From assembly GCA_951812745.1 (NCBI GenBank), contig OX638327.1, positions 1,601,914-1,665,913 on the forward strand: DNA of 64,000 nucleotides, given 5' to 3'. The DNA comes from an uncultured Nitrospirales bacterium (lineage in GTDB: Bacteria > Nitrospirota > Nitrospiria > Nitrospirales > UBA8639). The first letter of the stretch is position 1, and every line of letters begins with the position of its first letter. The translations under genes and the position numbers were made by a program. The notes under the pieces are model-generated. The model saw only the letters and a list, made by a program, of their open reading frames with translations. It was not told the origin of the DNA and made no database searches. Below, in pieces: positions 17,655 to 25,248 of this stretch.

Positions 17655-17696
17655 CTCCCTCTCCCCACCTGCGGGAGAGGGTTGGGGTGAGGGGGT
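17655..17696. repeat. Dispersed palindromic repeat, family A, copy 2
   Basis: The inverted pair CCTCTCCCC / GGGAGAGG and the flank TTGGGGTGAGGGGG correspond to the copy at 6361 in opposite orientation. It separates the methyltransferase from the hydrolase gene. Confidence 0.75.
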
Positions 17697-17741
17697 GGAA
17701 CTTGTCAATGAATTACCGAACACATGCGGGGCTGACAGAAG

Positions 17742-18557
17742 ATGAAAACACACATCAACGACATCGGTTTGGCCTATTCGGATGAGGGGCAAGGGCCTCC
17801 GGTCATTTTTCTCCACGCGTTTCCGCTCAATCGGACGATGTGGGCGCCGCAGGTGGCCGGATTATCGGACCGCTATCGCGTCGTCACGATCGACTTGCGC
17901 GGGCACGGAGAATCCGATGCGCCGATGTGGCGCTATACCCTGGACCAGTTTGCGGATGACGTCCACGGCTTGCTGGAGCACCTGGGCATCGCCAAGGCGA
18001 CGTTCGTGGGACTATCCATGGGCGGGTATATTCTTTTTGCGCTTTATCGCAAGTCTCCAGCGCTGTTTCAATCTCTCGTGTTGGCCGATACCCGGGCGAC
18101 GGCCGACACGCCTGAAGCCAAGACCGCTCGATTCTCCATGGCCCAAATCGCGTATCGCCGCGGGGCGCCGGCCATCGCCGACCTCATGATGCCCAAACTG
18201 TTGAGTCCCGCTTCTTGTGAACACCGCGCGGATTTACGGGATCACGTGCGTACGATCATCACCGGCAACCAGATGACCGGGATTGCGGGTGATCTCATGG
18301 CCATGGAAGAACGACCGGACTCCACGCCGCTGTTGAGCACCATTTCCGTTCCGACGTTGGTGATCGTCGGCGACGAGGACCTCGCCTCACCACCCGAGGA
18401 AGTGGAGGGTATGGCCAACCAGATCCCCGGGGCCACCTTCGTACGTATCCCCCAAGCCGGGCATCTCTCGAACATGGAAAATCCTGCCGCCTTCAACGCG
18501 GCGATCCTGAGTTTTTTGACGTCGGTGGGAAAACGGGAAGAGATGCCGGATGGATGA
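17742..18557 (+). CDS. Alpha/beta hydrolase
   Basis: 271 residues with the alpha/beta hydrolase fold. VIFLHAFPLNRTMW carries the oxyanion HG-like region, VVTIDLRGHGESD is the conserved strand, and the nucleophile elbow is GLSMGG near residue 95. The acid is in VIVGDEDLASPPEE and the catalytic histidine in QAGHLSNMENP. It resembles 3-oxoadipate-enol-lactonase/PcaD-like hydrolases, but no aromatic pathway gene is adjacent. The substrate is not assigned. Confidence 0.85.
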   Translation: MKTHINDIGLAYSDEGQGPPVIFLHAFPLNRTMWAPQVAGLSDRYRVVTIDLRGHGESDAPMWRYTLDQFADDVHGLLEHLGIAKATFVGLSMGGYILFALYRKSPALFQSLVLADTRATADTPEAKTARFSMAQIAYRRGAPAIADLMMPKLLSPASCEHRADLRDHVRTIITGNQMTGIAGDLMAMEERPDSTPLLSTISVPTLVIVGDEDLASPPEEVEGMANQIPGATFVRIPQAGHLSNMENPAAFNAAILSFLTSVGKREEMPDG

Positions 18558-18595
18558 TTGCGGCCTCTCTACGAGCCGAGGTACGACATTCTCGC

Positions 18596-19237
18596 TCAGA
18601 CGGATCGACCGATGAGCTTCAAGAATTCTTCGCGGGTCTGTTGTTGCCTGCGAAACCCTCCCAGCATGTGACTCGTGACGGCTATGGCGTTTTGCTTTTC
18701 GACGCCGCGCATCATCATGCACAGGTGTTGCGCTTCGATGACGACCCCCACCCCCAAGGGTTTCAGCGCCGTCTTGAGGGTTTCGGCGATTTCCACCGTC
18801 AGGCGTTCCTGCACCTGAATCCGCCGGCTCAGGACTTCGACGATCCTGGGCAGTTTGCTGAGGCCGACGACCTGCTTACCCGGGATGTACCCGATGTGAC
18901 ACTTTCCAAAAAACGGCAGCAGGTGATGTTCGCACAAGCTGTAAAAGTCGATGTCGCGGACAATGACCATCTCGTCATATTCAAGAGGGAACAGGGCCCC
19001 ATTGATGATCTTCCGGATGTCCTGATTGTAGCCCTTCGTCAAAAACGCGAGCGCCTGGGCCACGCGCTCGGGAGTTTTCTCCAACCCGACGCGCTTCGGA
19101 TCTTCTCCAAGTGCTTTCAGGAGTTGCATAATCAGCGGCTGTATCGCTTTGCTGACACCGGGGTCGAAGTCCGGGGCGGCCTTTGTCGCCCGCGCGCGCT
19201 GCCTCGTTGAGGATTTGGGAGATTGACGCTTGTTCAT
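18596..19237 (-). CDS. folE: GTP cyclohydrolase I
   Basis: 213 residues from ATG 19237. The catalytic core is complete: zinc ligands in [21 protein letters not shown] (Cys, His) and [11 protein letters not shown] (second Cys), with [15 protein letters not shown] and QERLTVEI. The enzyme converts GTP to dihydroneopterin triphosphate in the cytosol, the entry to folate, queuosine and pterin pathways. It follows a pyruvoyltetrahydropterin-synthase gene with a 19-base gap, so the pair is probably an operon for a common pterin product. An earlier ATG at 19312 overlaps the upstream gene and was rejected. Confidence 0.95.
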   Translation of the reverse strand: MNKRQSPKSSTRQRARATKAAPDFDPGVSKAIQPLIMQLLKALGEDPKRVGLEKTPERVAQALAFLTKGYNQDIRKIINGALFPLEYDEMVIVRDIDFYSLCEHHLLPFFGKCHIGYIPGKQVVGLSKLPRIVEVLSRRIQVQERLTVEIAETLKTALKPLGVGVVIEAQHLCMMMRGVEKQNAIAVTSHMLGGFRRQQQTREEFLKLIGRSV

Positions 19238-19256
19238 CGGGTATGAAGCACCTTTC

Positions 19257-19694
19257 TCAGGCTGATTGGTGTTCAGGCGACACGGACTGCCGGTATTCGA
19301 AATAATTGTCACGCGTTTCGATCAGCCCGATTTTTTCCAACCGTCCCCCCGGGATGTAGTCCACCAACTCATCCCAAATAAACTTGACGAGATTCTCGCC
19401 GGTGGTCACGAGCTGCTGAAACGCCGGGTCGTGGTTCAGGTGACGGTGATCGAAGCGTTCCACGATTTTTCGGTTCACCAGCCGGTCCAGGGCTTGGAGG
19501 TCCGTCACTTCGCCGGTTTGCGGGTCCACCTCACCGGTGACCGTGACGAACACGGTATAGTCATGGCCATGTCCATTCGGGTTGTTGCACTTGTCGTAGA
19601 CTTTTCGATTGACGTCATCGGACAAGGCGTCCGTATGCAACCGATGCGCCGCGCAGAACCGGTATTGACGGGTCACGCAGATTTTTTCCTTCAT
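19257..19694 (-). CDS. 6-pyruvoyl-tetrahydropterin synthase / QueD family, eukaryote-like motif
   Basis: 145 residues from ATG 19694. [17 protein letters not shown] and [21 protein letters not shown] carry the zinc histidines and the catalytic cysteine. The [10 protein letters not shown] spacing and the long insert with the DP.TG pattern match the eukaryotic PTPS type better than the short bacterial QueD type. [10 protein letters not shown] and [14 protein letters not shown] complete the site. It converts dihydroneopterin triphosphate either to 6-pyruvoyltetrahydropterin or to carboxytetrahydropterin. It sits directly before folE. Confidence 0.88.
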   Translation of the reverse strand: MKEKICVTRQYRFCAAHRLHTDALSDDVNRKVYDKCNNPNGHGHDYTVFVTVTGEVDPQTGEVTDLQALDRLVNRKIVERFDHRHLNHDPAFQQLVTTGENLVKFIWDELVDYIPGGRLEKIGLIETRDNYFEYRQSVSPEHQSA

Positions 19695-19726
19695 CGGGAT
19701 CGACCTGTTCCGAGTTGTCTCACGCG

Positions 19727-20074
19727 TCAGCTTTTGGCGGCATTCGAGGAGTCCGGCTGGTCGGAAGCCGTGGACGCCCATTTTTCTTCGGGCACCTGGA
19801 CGACGACGTCTCCCAGGACTCTGGCCTGGCAACTAAGACGATGATAGGGTTCGGTCAACGCTTCGCGATCGAGCAGGTCCTGCTCTTCAAAATCTATTTC
19901 GGATAAATGCTCTCCCCCCACGATCACTTCGACGCGGCAGGTCGAGCACGAGGCACTCCCTCCGCAATCATGATTGAGCGGAAAGCCCAACTGTTCGGCG
20001 GCATCGAGCAGTGAGACGTTTTCCGGCACCTCACCGCTTGTGCCTTCGGGATGGATAAAGGTGACACGCGGCAT
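19727..20074 (-). CDS. 2Fe-2S ferredoxin
   Basis: 115 residues with a plant/adrenodoxin-type ferredoxin fold. Three cluster cysteines lie in DCGGSASCSTCRVEV and the fourth in HRLSCQARV. The gene begins six bases after the NuoF-like gene and is translated on the same strand, so ferredoxin and flavoprotein are likely electron-transfer partners. A short acidic/serine C-terminal tail has no known role. Its reductant and acceptor are not defined. Confidence 0.9.
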   Translation of the reverse strand: MPRVTFIHPEGTSGEVPENVSLLDAAEQLGFPLNHDCGGSASCSTCRVEVIVGGEHLSEIDFEEQDLLDREALTEPYHRLSCQARVLGDVVVQVPEEKWASTASDQPDSSNAAKS

Positions 20075-20080
20075 CCGAGA

Positions 20081-21388
20081 TCACCCGACTGCAACCGCCG
20101 GTTCCGTGGCGGTCGGATTGAACGGACACGCCCGTTTGGCGACGTGTTCCTCAAATTCGTGCCGGAACAGGCGAAGACTGTTTTGGACCAGGACGGCCGC
20201 GCCCGTCACCAGGGTGCAGTAGCCCGTGCCTTTGACAAACCCGCAAATCTGCAGGAGTTTGTCCAGATCTTCCTGCGTCCCGGTCCCTTCCTCGATTTTC
20301 GCCATCAGTTCTTCCAGATGCTCGGTCCCGATGCGGCAGGGTGGACATTGCCCGCAACTTTCTTCCCGAAAGAACGTCGAAAGCTTGAGCGTCTGCCCCA
20401 CCATGCAGGTGGCATCATCGACGACGATCACCCCCGCCGATCCCAGTCCGGTCCCGGCTTTTTTCAAGGCATCGAAATCCATGGGCAGATCGAGCGCGTC
20501 GGGCCCTACCATCGCAAAGGACGGCCCTCCCGGAAACATCGCTTTGATCGCCCGGCCATGAGGCACGCCTCCTCCGCATTCTTCGATCAAATGACGTATC
20601 GGCGTGCCCAGGGGTAACTCATAGACGCCGGGCCGATTCACGGCCCCGCTCAACGAAAACAGCATCGTCCCCGGACTCTTTTCCGCACCCACTTCCGTAA
20701 ACCATTCAGCCCCGTTGCGCAGCAGATGCGGCACGTGGGACAGGGTTTCGACGTTATTCACCAGGGTCGGCTTGCCGTGCAACCCGAACTCGGTGGGGTA
20801 AAACGGCGGCTTTTCCTTTGGCTGCGCCGGGCGGCCCTGCATGGACTCCAACATCGCGGTCTCCTCGCCGGCGACATAGCTCCCATGCCCTTCGAAAATT
20901 TCCAATTCGAGATCAACCCCGGACCCCATCACGTTGCGACCCAGAAACCCGCGCGTCCGGGCTTGTTCCAAGGCCTTCTCCAAACTCGCCCGCGCGTCCA
21001 GAAACTCGGCATTCAAATAGATGTACGCTTCCCGGGCGCTTGCGGTGAAGGCCGCGATCAAACATCCTTCAATCAACTGATGCGGGTGGTGTTGGACCAG
21101 GTAGCGATCCTTGAACGTTCCCGGCTCGTGCTCGCCGGCGTTGCAGACAAAATATCGCTCTTGCTCCCGGTGGTGCACCACCTTTTCCCATTTCAATCCC
21201 GTGGGGAATCCGGCTCCGCCCCGGCCACGCAGACACGCCCGCTTCAACTCATCGATCACCCGGTCGGGATCGGCGTTCCGGACCACCTGTTGCCACGCCT
21301 CATACCCGCCGCTCTTGACGTAGCCGTCAATATCCCACGGCTCACCATCGAGTGGAGTCAGTAACCGAAGGGGAAATTCTGCCGTCAT
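20081..21388 (-). CDS. NuoF-like NADH:acceptor flavoprotein (51-kDa subunit type)
   Basis: 435 residues. FMN and NADH binding are shown by GRGGAGFPTGLKWEKV, NAGEHEPGTFKDRYL and GSYVAGEETAMLESMQGRPAQP. A soluble-ligand-binding beta-grasp segment follows, then the 4Fe-4S motif ESCGQCPPCRIGTEH with its fourth cysteine in LLQICGFVKG. No other complex I subunits (nuoE, nuoG) are adjacent; the gene is followed by a lone ferredoxin, PTPS and folE. The product is therefore more likely a free-standing NADH-ferredoxin or related oxidoreductase than part of a full complex I. It starts after a GAGGT box. Confidence 0.9.
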   Translation of the reverse strand: MTAEFPLRLLTPLDGEPWDIDGYVKSGGYEAWQQVVRNADPDRVIDELKRACLRGRGGAGFPTGLKWEKVVHHREQERYFVCNAGEHEPGTFKDRYLVQHHPHQLIEGCLIAAFTASAREAYIYLNAEFLDARASLEKALEQARTRGFLGRNVMGSGVDLELEIFEGHGSYVAGEETAMLESMQGRPAQPKEKPPFYPTEFGLHGKPTLVNNVETLSHVPHLLRNGAEWFTEVGAEKSPGTMLFSLSGAVNRPGVYELPLGTPIRHLIEECGGGVPHGRAIKAMFPGGPSFAMVGPDALDLPMDFDALKKAGTGLGSAGVIVVDDATCMVGQTLKLSTFFREESCGQCPPCRIGTEHLEELMAKIEEGTGTQEDLDKLLQICGFVKGTGYCTLVTGAAVLVQNSLRLFRHEFEEHVAKRACPFNPTATEPAVAVG

Positions 21389-21469
21389 AAAAAATACCTC
21401 AATCCGGGCAACGTGTTCAGGCTGTCATTGTATGCGTTCATGCATTCGTCGGCCATTCCCCTCCTACAC

Positions 21470-21510
21470 CCCCTCTCCCCTTGAGGGAGAGGGCTGGGGT
21501 GAGGGGAGAA
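21470..21510. repeat. Dispersed palindromic repeat, family A, copy 3
   Basis: CCCTCTCCCC / GGGAGAGGG with the flank CTGGGGTGAGGGGAG. It lies between divergent nuoF-like and purE genes, well upstream of both. Confidence 0.75.
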
Positions 21511-21799
21511 GTAGGGAACATTTACAGGCTCTCATCCATTTCGTCAAGCCATTCTCCTGCACACGGACACTAAAATCCTTTGAACATCAATGAGTTATAC
21601 TCTGCCAAGCCATTCGGGTAAACAGGAAGGCAGTCTTGGGAAATCCCATGCGTTCCACTTGGAAGAACCCTCGTCCGCTCTTCACCCGACTCGTGAGATT
21701 GTAAATGAAATGATGAGTGAGTACACTCTTGCCCTGTCAGTAAGGAGTTCCCGAAACACTCCAACTTCACGCTCCCATTTCGGTTAAGGAGGAACGCTT

Positions 21800-22297
21800 G
21801 TGGCTTCAGCAAATGATACGCCGTTAGTCGGCATTGTGATGGGCAGTAAAAGCGATTGGGACGTCATGCGGCTGGCCAGTGAGATGCTGACGCAGCTTGG
21901 CATTGCCAATGAATGTCGCGTGATTTCCGCTCACCGGGCCCCTGACGCCTTATTCGACTACGTGAGCCAAGCCGAGTCACGCGGGCTCCGCGTCATCATC
22001 GCGGGAGCCGGCGGCGCGGCGCACCTGCCGGGCGTGATTGCGGCAAAGACAACCCTGCCGGTTCTGGGCGTCCCCATGCAATCCAAAGCGCTCCAAGGCC
22101 TCGATTCCCTGCTCTCCATCGTGCAAATGCCCAAGGGCATTCCGGTCGCCACCCTGGCCATCGGGGAAGCCGGCTCGTCCAATGCCGCCCTATTCGCCGC
22201 CGCGATCCTGGCCCTGTCGGATTCGGGGATCAAGAAAAACCTTGAAGAGTTCCGCAGGAAACAAACGGAGAAAGTGCTATCTGAGAAACTCCAGTAA
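21800..22297 (+). CDS. purE: N5-carboxyaminoimidazole ribonucleotide mutase
   Basis: 165 residues, starting at GTG 21800 after AAGGAGG. The PurE core is complete: [52 protein letters not shown] and [29 protein letters not shown]. It moves the carboxyl group on CAIR in purine synthesis. No purK follows. The last 48 bases recur in diverged form at 23575-23622, showing that a segment was inserted at this gene's 3' end. Confidence 0.95.
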   Translation: MASANDTPLVGIVMGSKSDWDVMRLASEMLTQLGIANECRVISAHRAPDALFDYVSQAESRGLRVIIAGAGGAAHLPGVIAAKTTLPVLGVPMQSKALQGLDSLLSIVQMPKGIPVATLAIGEAGSSNAALFAAAILALSDSGIKKNLEEFRRKQTEKVLSEKLQ

Positions 22298-22639
22298 TGA
22301 CAGGTCGTTTCGCGGGAAGGTTGGGAGAGGAGAACGCGAAAATTTGAGCAAGGTGTGATACGGCTTCAGGAACGCGCTCTCCGTCTAAGCAAAGCACCCG
22401 TCCCTGACACACAAGGCCTTGGGCTTCACCGTCCAGGGCCTTTTTCTTTGCCCCTGTCTTTCCTTCCACTGATGTCCTCCTGTAAACGAACCACGCCTCC
22501 CCCCGTCCCTGAGACCAAGAGGACAGAAAAAGGACGAGCAGGTGTTTGATGGGGACCTCCCTCGAAAGGGGAATTACATGCATGACGCCGTAGGCGCTCA
22601 GAAAAAGGGGAAGAACAATGATGCGAACTTACGATTCAT
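22298..22639. other. Intergenic stretch after purE, start of the inserted segment
   Basis: Apart from the terminator at 22413-22447 no feature is supported. It is the left part of the segment bounded by the two copies of the purE 3' end. Confidence 0.4.
22413..22447 (+). terminator. Rho-independent terminator downstream of purE
   Basis: A ten-base-pair stem, AAGGCCTTGG (22413-22422) with CCAGGGCCTT (22433-22442), containing one G-U pair, is followed by a T-rich run (22441-22447). Confidence 0.7.
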
Positions 22640-23281
22640 TCAATTGGCAGTTTCATCTTTCCCGCGGGCCTCTACAACGTACTGCGGCAACGTGAAGGTG
22701 TACATCAAAAACAGGCAGGTGAAATCTTTCATCTGTTTTGCGCTTGCCTCGGTAAATTCTTGGTCTTCATGATTCGCAGCATTGCCGTCATCGCGGATAA
22801 AGTGAGCCAATTCATGCAATTCTGGAGTGATTTTATGCTCCTTGGCCAGCCATTCAATGCGTTCATAAAGTTTCTTATCTTTATGATCAGGAGCTAAGCG
22901 TTGCGTTGCGCGGTCAAGAACTCTCCGAAACATCATCCCGGCACTCTCAAAATTTTTGCGCGCAAAGTTGCTTTCGGCCTCTTTGTAATTGTCTGCGATG
23001 CCTTCTGGCACAGCATATGGGGCCTCAAGTTTTTGGGGAGAAGGAAAAATGTTGCTTACTGCAAATCCATGATCTTTTGGATCGCCATTACAACTCCCTG
23101 GATCTGATAAGGGGTCAGGACCTTGAGAAAATATCACCACAATCCCCTTGTCGCACTTTCGACAGACACACAATGTATTCCAATAGCGAAATCCAGCACG
23201 CATCACTGAACTTTGCCCACAAAAATTAAATGCCACTTTTTCTGTATGGCAATGAGGACAGCTTGAAACAAATTCAGCCAT
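22640..23281 (-). CDS. DUF4145 domain protein with N-terminal zinc ribbon
   Basis: 213 residues starting after GGAGA. Two CxxC pairs at the N-terminus (CPHCHTEK and CVCRKCD) form a zinc-ribbon-like element. The C-terminal half matches DUF4145: AESNFARKNFESAGMMFRRVLD, ITPELHELAHFIRDDGNAANHED. DUF4145 occurs in mobile and defence-associated proteins, often fused to nucleases or helicases. The gene has visibly lower GC than its neighbours and lies inside the segment flanked by duplicated purE 3' ends, which points to horizontal transfer. No catalytic motif is seen. Confidence 0.85.
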   Translation of the reverse strand: MAEFVSSCPHCHTEKVAFNFCGQSSVMRAGFRYWNTLCVCRKCDKGIVVIFSQGPDPLSDPGSCNGDPKDHGFAVSNIFPSPQKLEAPYAVPEGIADNYKEAESNFARKNFESAGMMFRRVLDRATQRLAPDHKDKKLYERIEWLAKEHKITPELHELAHFIRDDGNAANHEDQEFTEASAKQMKDFTCLFLMYTFTLPQYVVEARGKDETAN

Positions 23282-23574
23282 GACTAGTCTCCAAAATCGT
23301 AGTTAGGTTTTTCTAAACAGCGAGGCTGCTGCAATTCTTCTTCGGTGGGTCCGCAATCTTCCGGGGTCGCACTCTCTGCTGCCGGACGGCCTCAAAGCTG
23401 TCTGACGGCGTCCTCAAACCCAATGATAAACGCCCAGCAGTGACAGTTTCAAGACCGCCCTCCCCACCAATTCCCTTCTGCGGTCCAAGGTACTTTAGGG
23501 GGGAGAGGGAAAAAGCGGGTGAGGCGTGCCACCGACAAAACAGGTAGGGCACTTCTGAATTTCGGGTTACCGTT

Positions 23575-23622
23575 TACCGCAGGAAACAAACGGAAAAGGT
23601 GCTGGCTGAAAAATTGCAGTAG
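23575..23622 (+). pseudogene. Second copy of the purE 3' end
   Basis: This fragment encodes [15 protein letters not shown] and a stop. It corresponds to [15 protein letters not shown] at the end of intact purE (22250-22297), including 17 consecutive identical bases (CGCAGGAAACAAACGGA). It lies four bases before the convergent mdh stop, the position expected for the original purE end. The 345-base stretch 23282-23626 holds no other supported feature. Confidence 0.75.
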
Positions 23623-23626
23623 CGGA

Positions 23627-24568
23627 TTACAAGCCGAGGATTTTATCGACCTCTTCGCATAAATCCCTGACGCCCTGGGCCGATTCTTCGAACGCGGCTT
23701 TTTCGTCGGGGGTCAGGTCATATTCAAGAATTTCTTCGACACCGGTTTTCCCCAATCGGATCGGCACTCCCATATACGTTCCTTTGAGGCCGTACTCGCC
23801 TTCACACAACGCCGCGCAGGGCAGCACTTTGTGTTCATCCCGGATGATGGCCTCGACCATTTCGACCACCGATGCCGCGGGCGCGTAATAGGCACTCCCC
23901 GTCTTGAGGAGACTGACGATTTCTCCGCCGCCGCCGCGCGTTCGCTTCACCAGGGCGTCAAGCCGCTCTTTCGACATCCATTGATCCACCGGCCGACCGG
24001 CCACCGTGGTATGTCGGATGAGGGGCACCATCGCATCCCCATGCCCGCCCAGCACCATGGCGTGGACGTTGTGGACCGAGACGTTCAACTCCTGGGCGAT
24101 AAACGTGCAGAAGCGGGCGGAGTCCAGAATCCCGGCCATGCCCACGACTCGCTCTTTGGGAAACCCGCTCACCCGGTAGGCAACATGTGTCATGGCGTCC
24201 AACGGATTGGCCACGATGACCAGCACGGCCGCGGGAGAACGGGTCGCCACTTCCTGCACAACGGATCGAACGATTTTGGTGTTGGTTTCCAGTAATTCGG
24301 AGCGGCTCATACCGGGCTTCCGGGCAATCCCGGACGTCACCACCACCACGTCGGAATCCGCCGTGTCATCATACCGCTCGCTTCCGCGAATCGGTGAGTC
24401 ATAGCCGCACACCGCACCCGCCTGCGCCAGGTCCAAAGCCTTGCCCTGCGGCAGGCCTTCCACAATATCCACCAGGACGATGTCGTACCCGCTCTTCTCG
24501 GCCAGTCTCTGCGCAACGGATCCCCCGACGTTACCTGCCCCGACGATGGTGATTTTCTGTCGACTCAT
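23627..24568 (-). CDS. mdh: Malate dehydrogenase
   Basis: 313 residues, LDH-like type. The NAD-binding loop is [37 protein letters not shown] carries the substrate-specificity arginine region. [13 protein letters not shown] and the catalytic histidine in [13 protein letters not shown] are intact. It interconverts malate and oxaloacetate in the TCA cycle, which in nitrite oxidizers may run in the reductive direction. It is convergent with the original purE end. Confidence 0.95.
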   Translation of the reverse strand: MSRQKITIVGAGNVGGSVAQRLAEKSGYDIVLVDIVEGLPQGKALDLAQAGAVCGYDSPIRGSERYDDTADSDVVVVTSGIARKPGMSRSELLETNTKIVRSVVQEVATRSPAAVLVIVANPLDAMTHVAYRVSGFPKERVVGMAGILDSARFCTFIAQELNVSVHNVHAMVLGGHGDAMVPLIRHTTVAGRPVDQWMSKERLDALVKRTRGGGGEIVSLLKTGSAYYAPAASVVEMVEAIIRDEHKVLPCAALCEGEYGLKGTYMGVPIRLGKTGVEEILEYDLTPDEKAAFEESAQGVRDLCEEVDKILGL

Positions 24569-24607
24569 GACGCACCTGACGTTAGATTGTTGTTCCGGCC
24601 GGTCTCC

Positions 24608-25018
24608 CTAGTCGTCGTCGTGACTGGCCCACCCTCCGACTTTGAAATTGATGGTGCAGACGAAATTGTCTCCGTCATAAAAATTGACCTTGATTTTCTT
24701 TCTTCCATATTCCCGGGCCAGGAACTCTTCCGGCGTGTCCACCAATTCCTGGTAGCCTCCGGCTGGATAGGCCCCCAGTTCCGTGAAGCTCACGATCATG
24801 CCCTGTTTCACTTCCTGCAAGATTTTGGCTGACGACCGAGGATACACTTCCCAGAATTTGGCTTCAATCTCCTCGCGCGATGGCTCGGAACTCATCTCGC
24901 CGCGCTTGCGATCTTTTTTTTCGAATTTGGCCAGGCGACGGACGTACGGATACTGGTGCCCGGTAAACAGCTTGTACAGCCAGGGCGGAACCGTTTGTTC
25001 TCGGGTTTCATCGCTCAT
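24608..25018 (-). CDS. Conserved-looking soluble protein of unknown function
   Basis: 136 residues, charged and soluble with no signal peptide or membrane segment. It has segments such as PPWLYKLFTGHQYPYVRRLAKFEKKD and KIKVNFYDGDNFVCTINFKVGGW. It lies upstream of mdh on the same strand with a 40-base gap and could be co-transcribed. No domain is recognised and no function is suggested. Confidence 0.6.
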   Translation of the reverse strand: MSDETREQTVPPWLYKLFTGHQYPYVRRLAKFEKKDRKRGEMSSEPSREEIEAKFWEVYPRSSAKILQEVKQGMIVSFTELGAYPAGGYQELVDTPEEFLAREYGRKKIKVNFYDGDNFVCTINFKVGGWASHDDD

Positions 25019-25067
25019 TGCGTTGCATCCGTGACTCGTGCAAATGTTCGGTCAATCGGTGACAATG

Positions 25068-25105
25068 CCCCCTCACCCCAACCTCTCTCCCACGTGAAGA
25101 GGAAG
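25068..25105. repeat. Dispersed palindromic repeat, family A, copy 4 (degenerate)
   Basis: CCCCCTCACCCCAACCTCTCTCCC followed by a poorly matching right arm. It lies upstream of the 24608-25018 gene. Confidence 0.55.
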
Positions 25106-25115
25106 ACTTCTTATT

Positions 25116-25216
25116 CCCCTCCTTTGTAAGGAGGGGTGAAGGGGAGGTAGAGAGTTCTGAGAGCCCCATGAGTATGCGACTCTACCCCACCTGGCCTCCC
25201 CTTACAAAGGGGAGGA
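25116..25216. repeat. Paired inverted palindromes between divergent repeats
   Basis: CCCCTCCTT TGT AAGGAGGGG (25116-25136) is a perfect nine-base-pair hairpin. An inverted copy, CCTCCCCTTACAAAGGGGAGG, lies at about 25195-25215. The two can also pair with each other. The element lies just downstream of the NorD-like gene and could stop its transcription. Confidence 0.6.
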
Positions 25217-25248
25217 AAAAGGGCGGCATGACAGATTGGAGAGATACG

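Noticed and set aside
20081-21388. Part of a complete complex I operon
   Set aside because: Only the NuoF-type gene is present; the neighbours are ferredoxin, PTPS and folE, not nuo genes.
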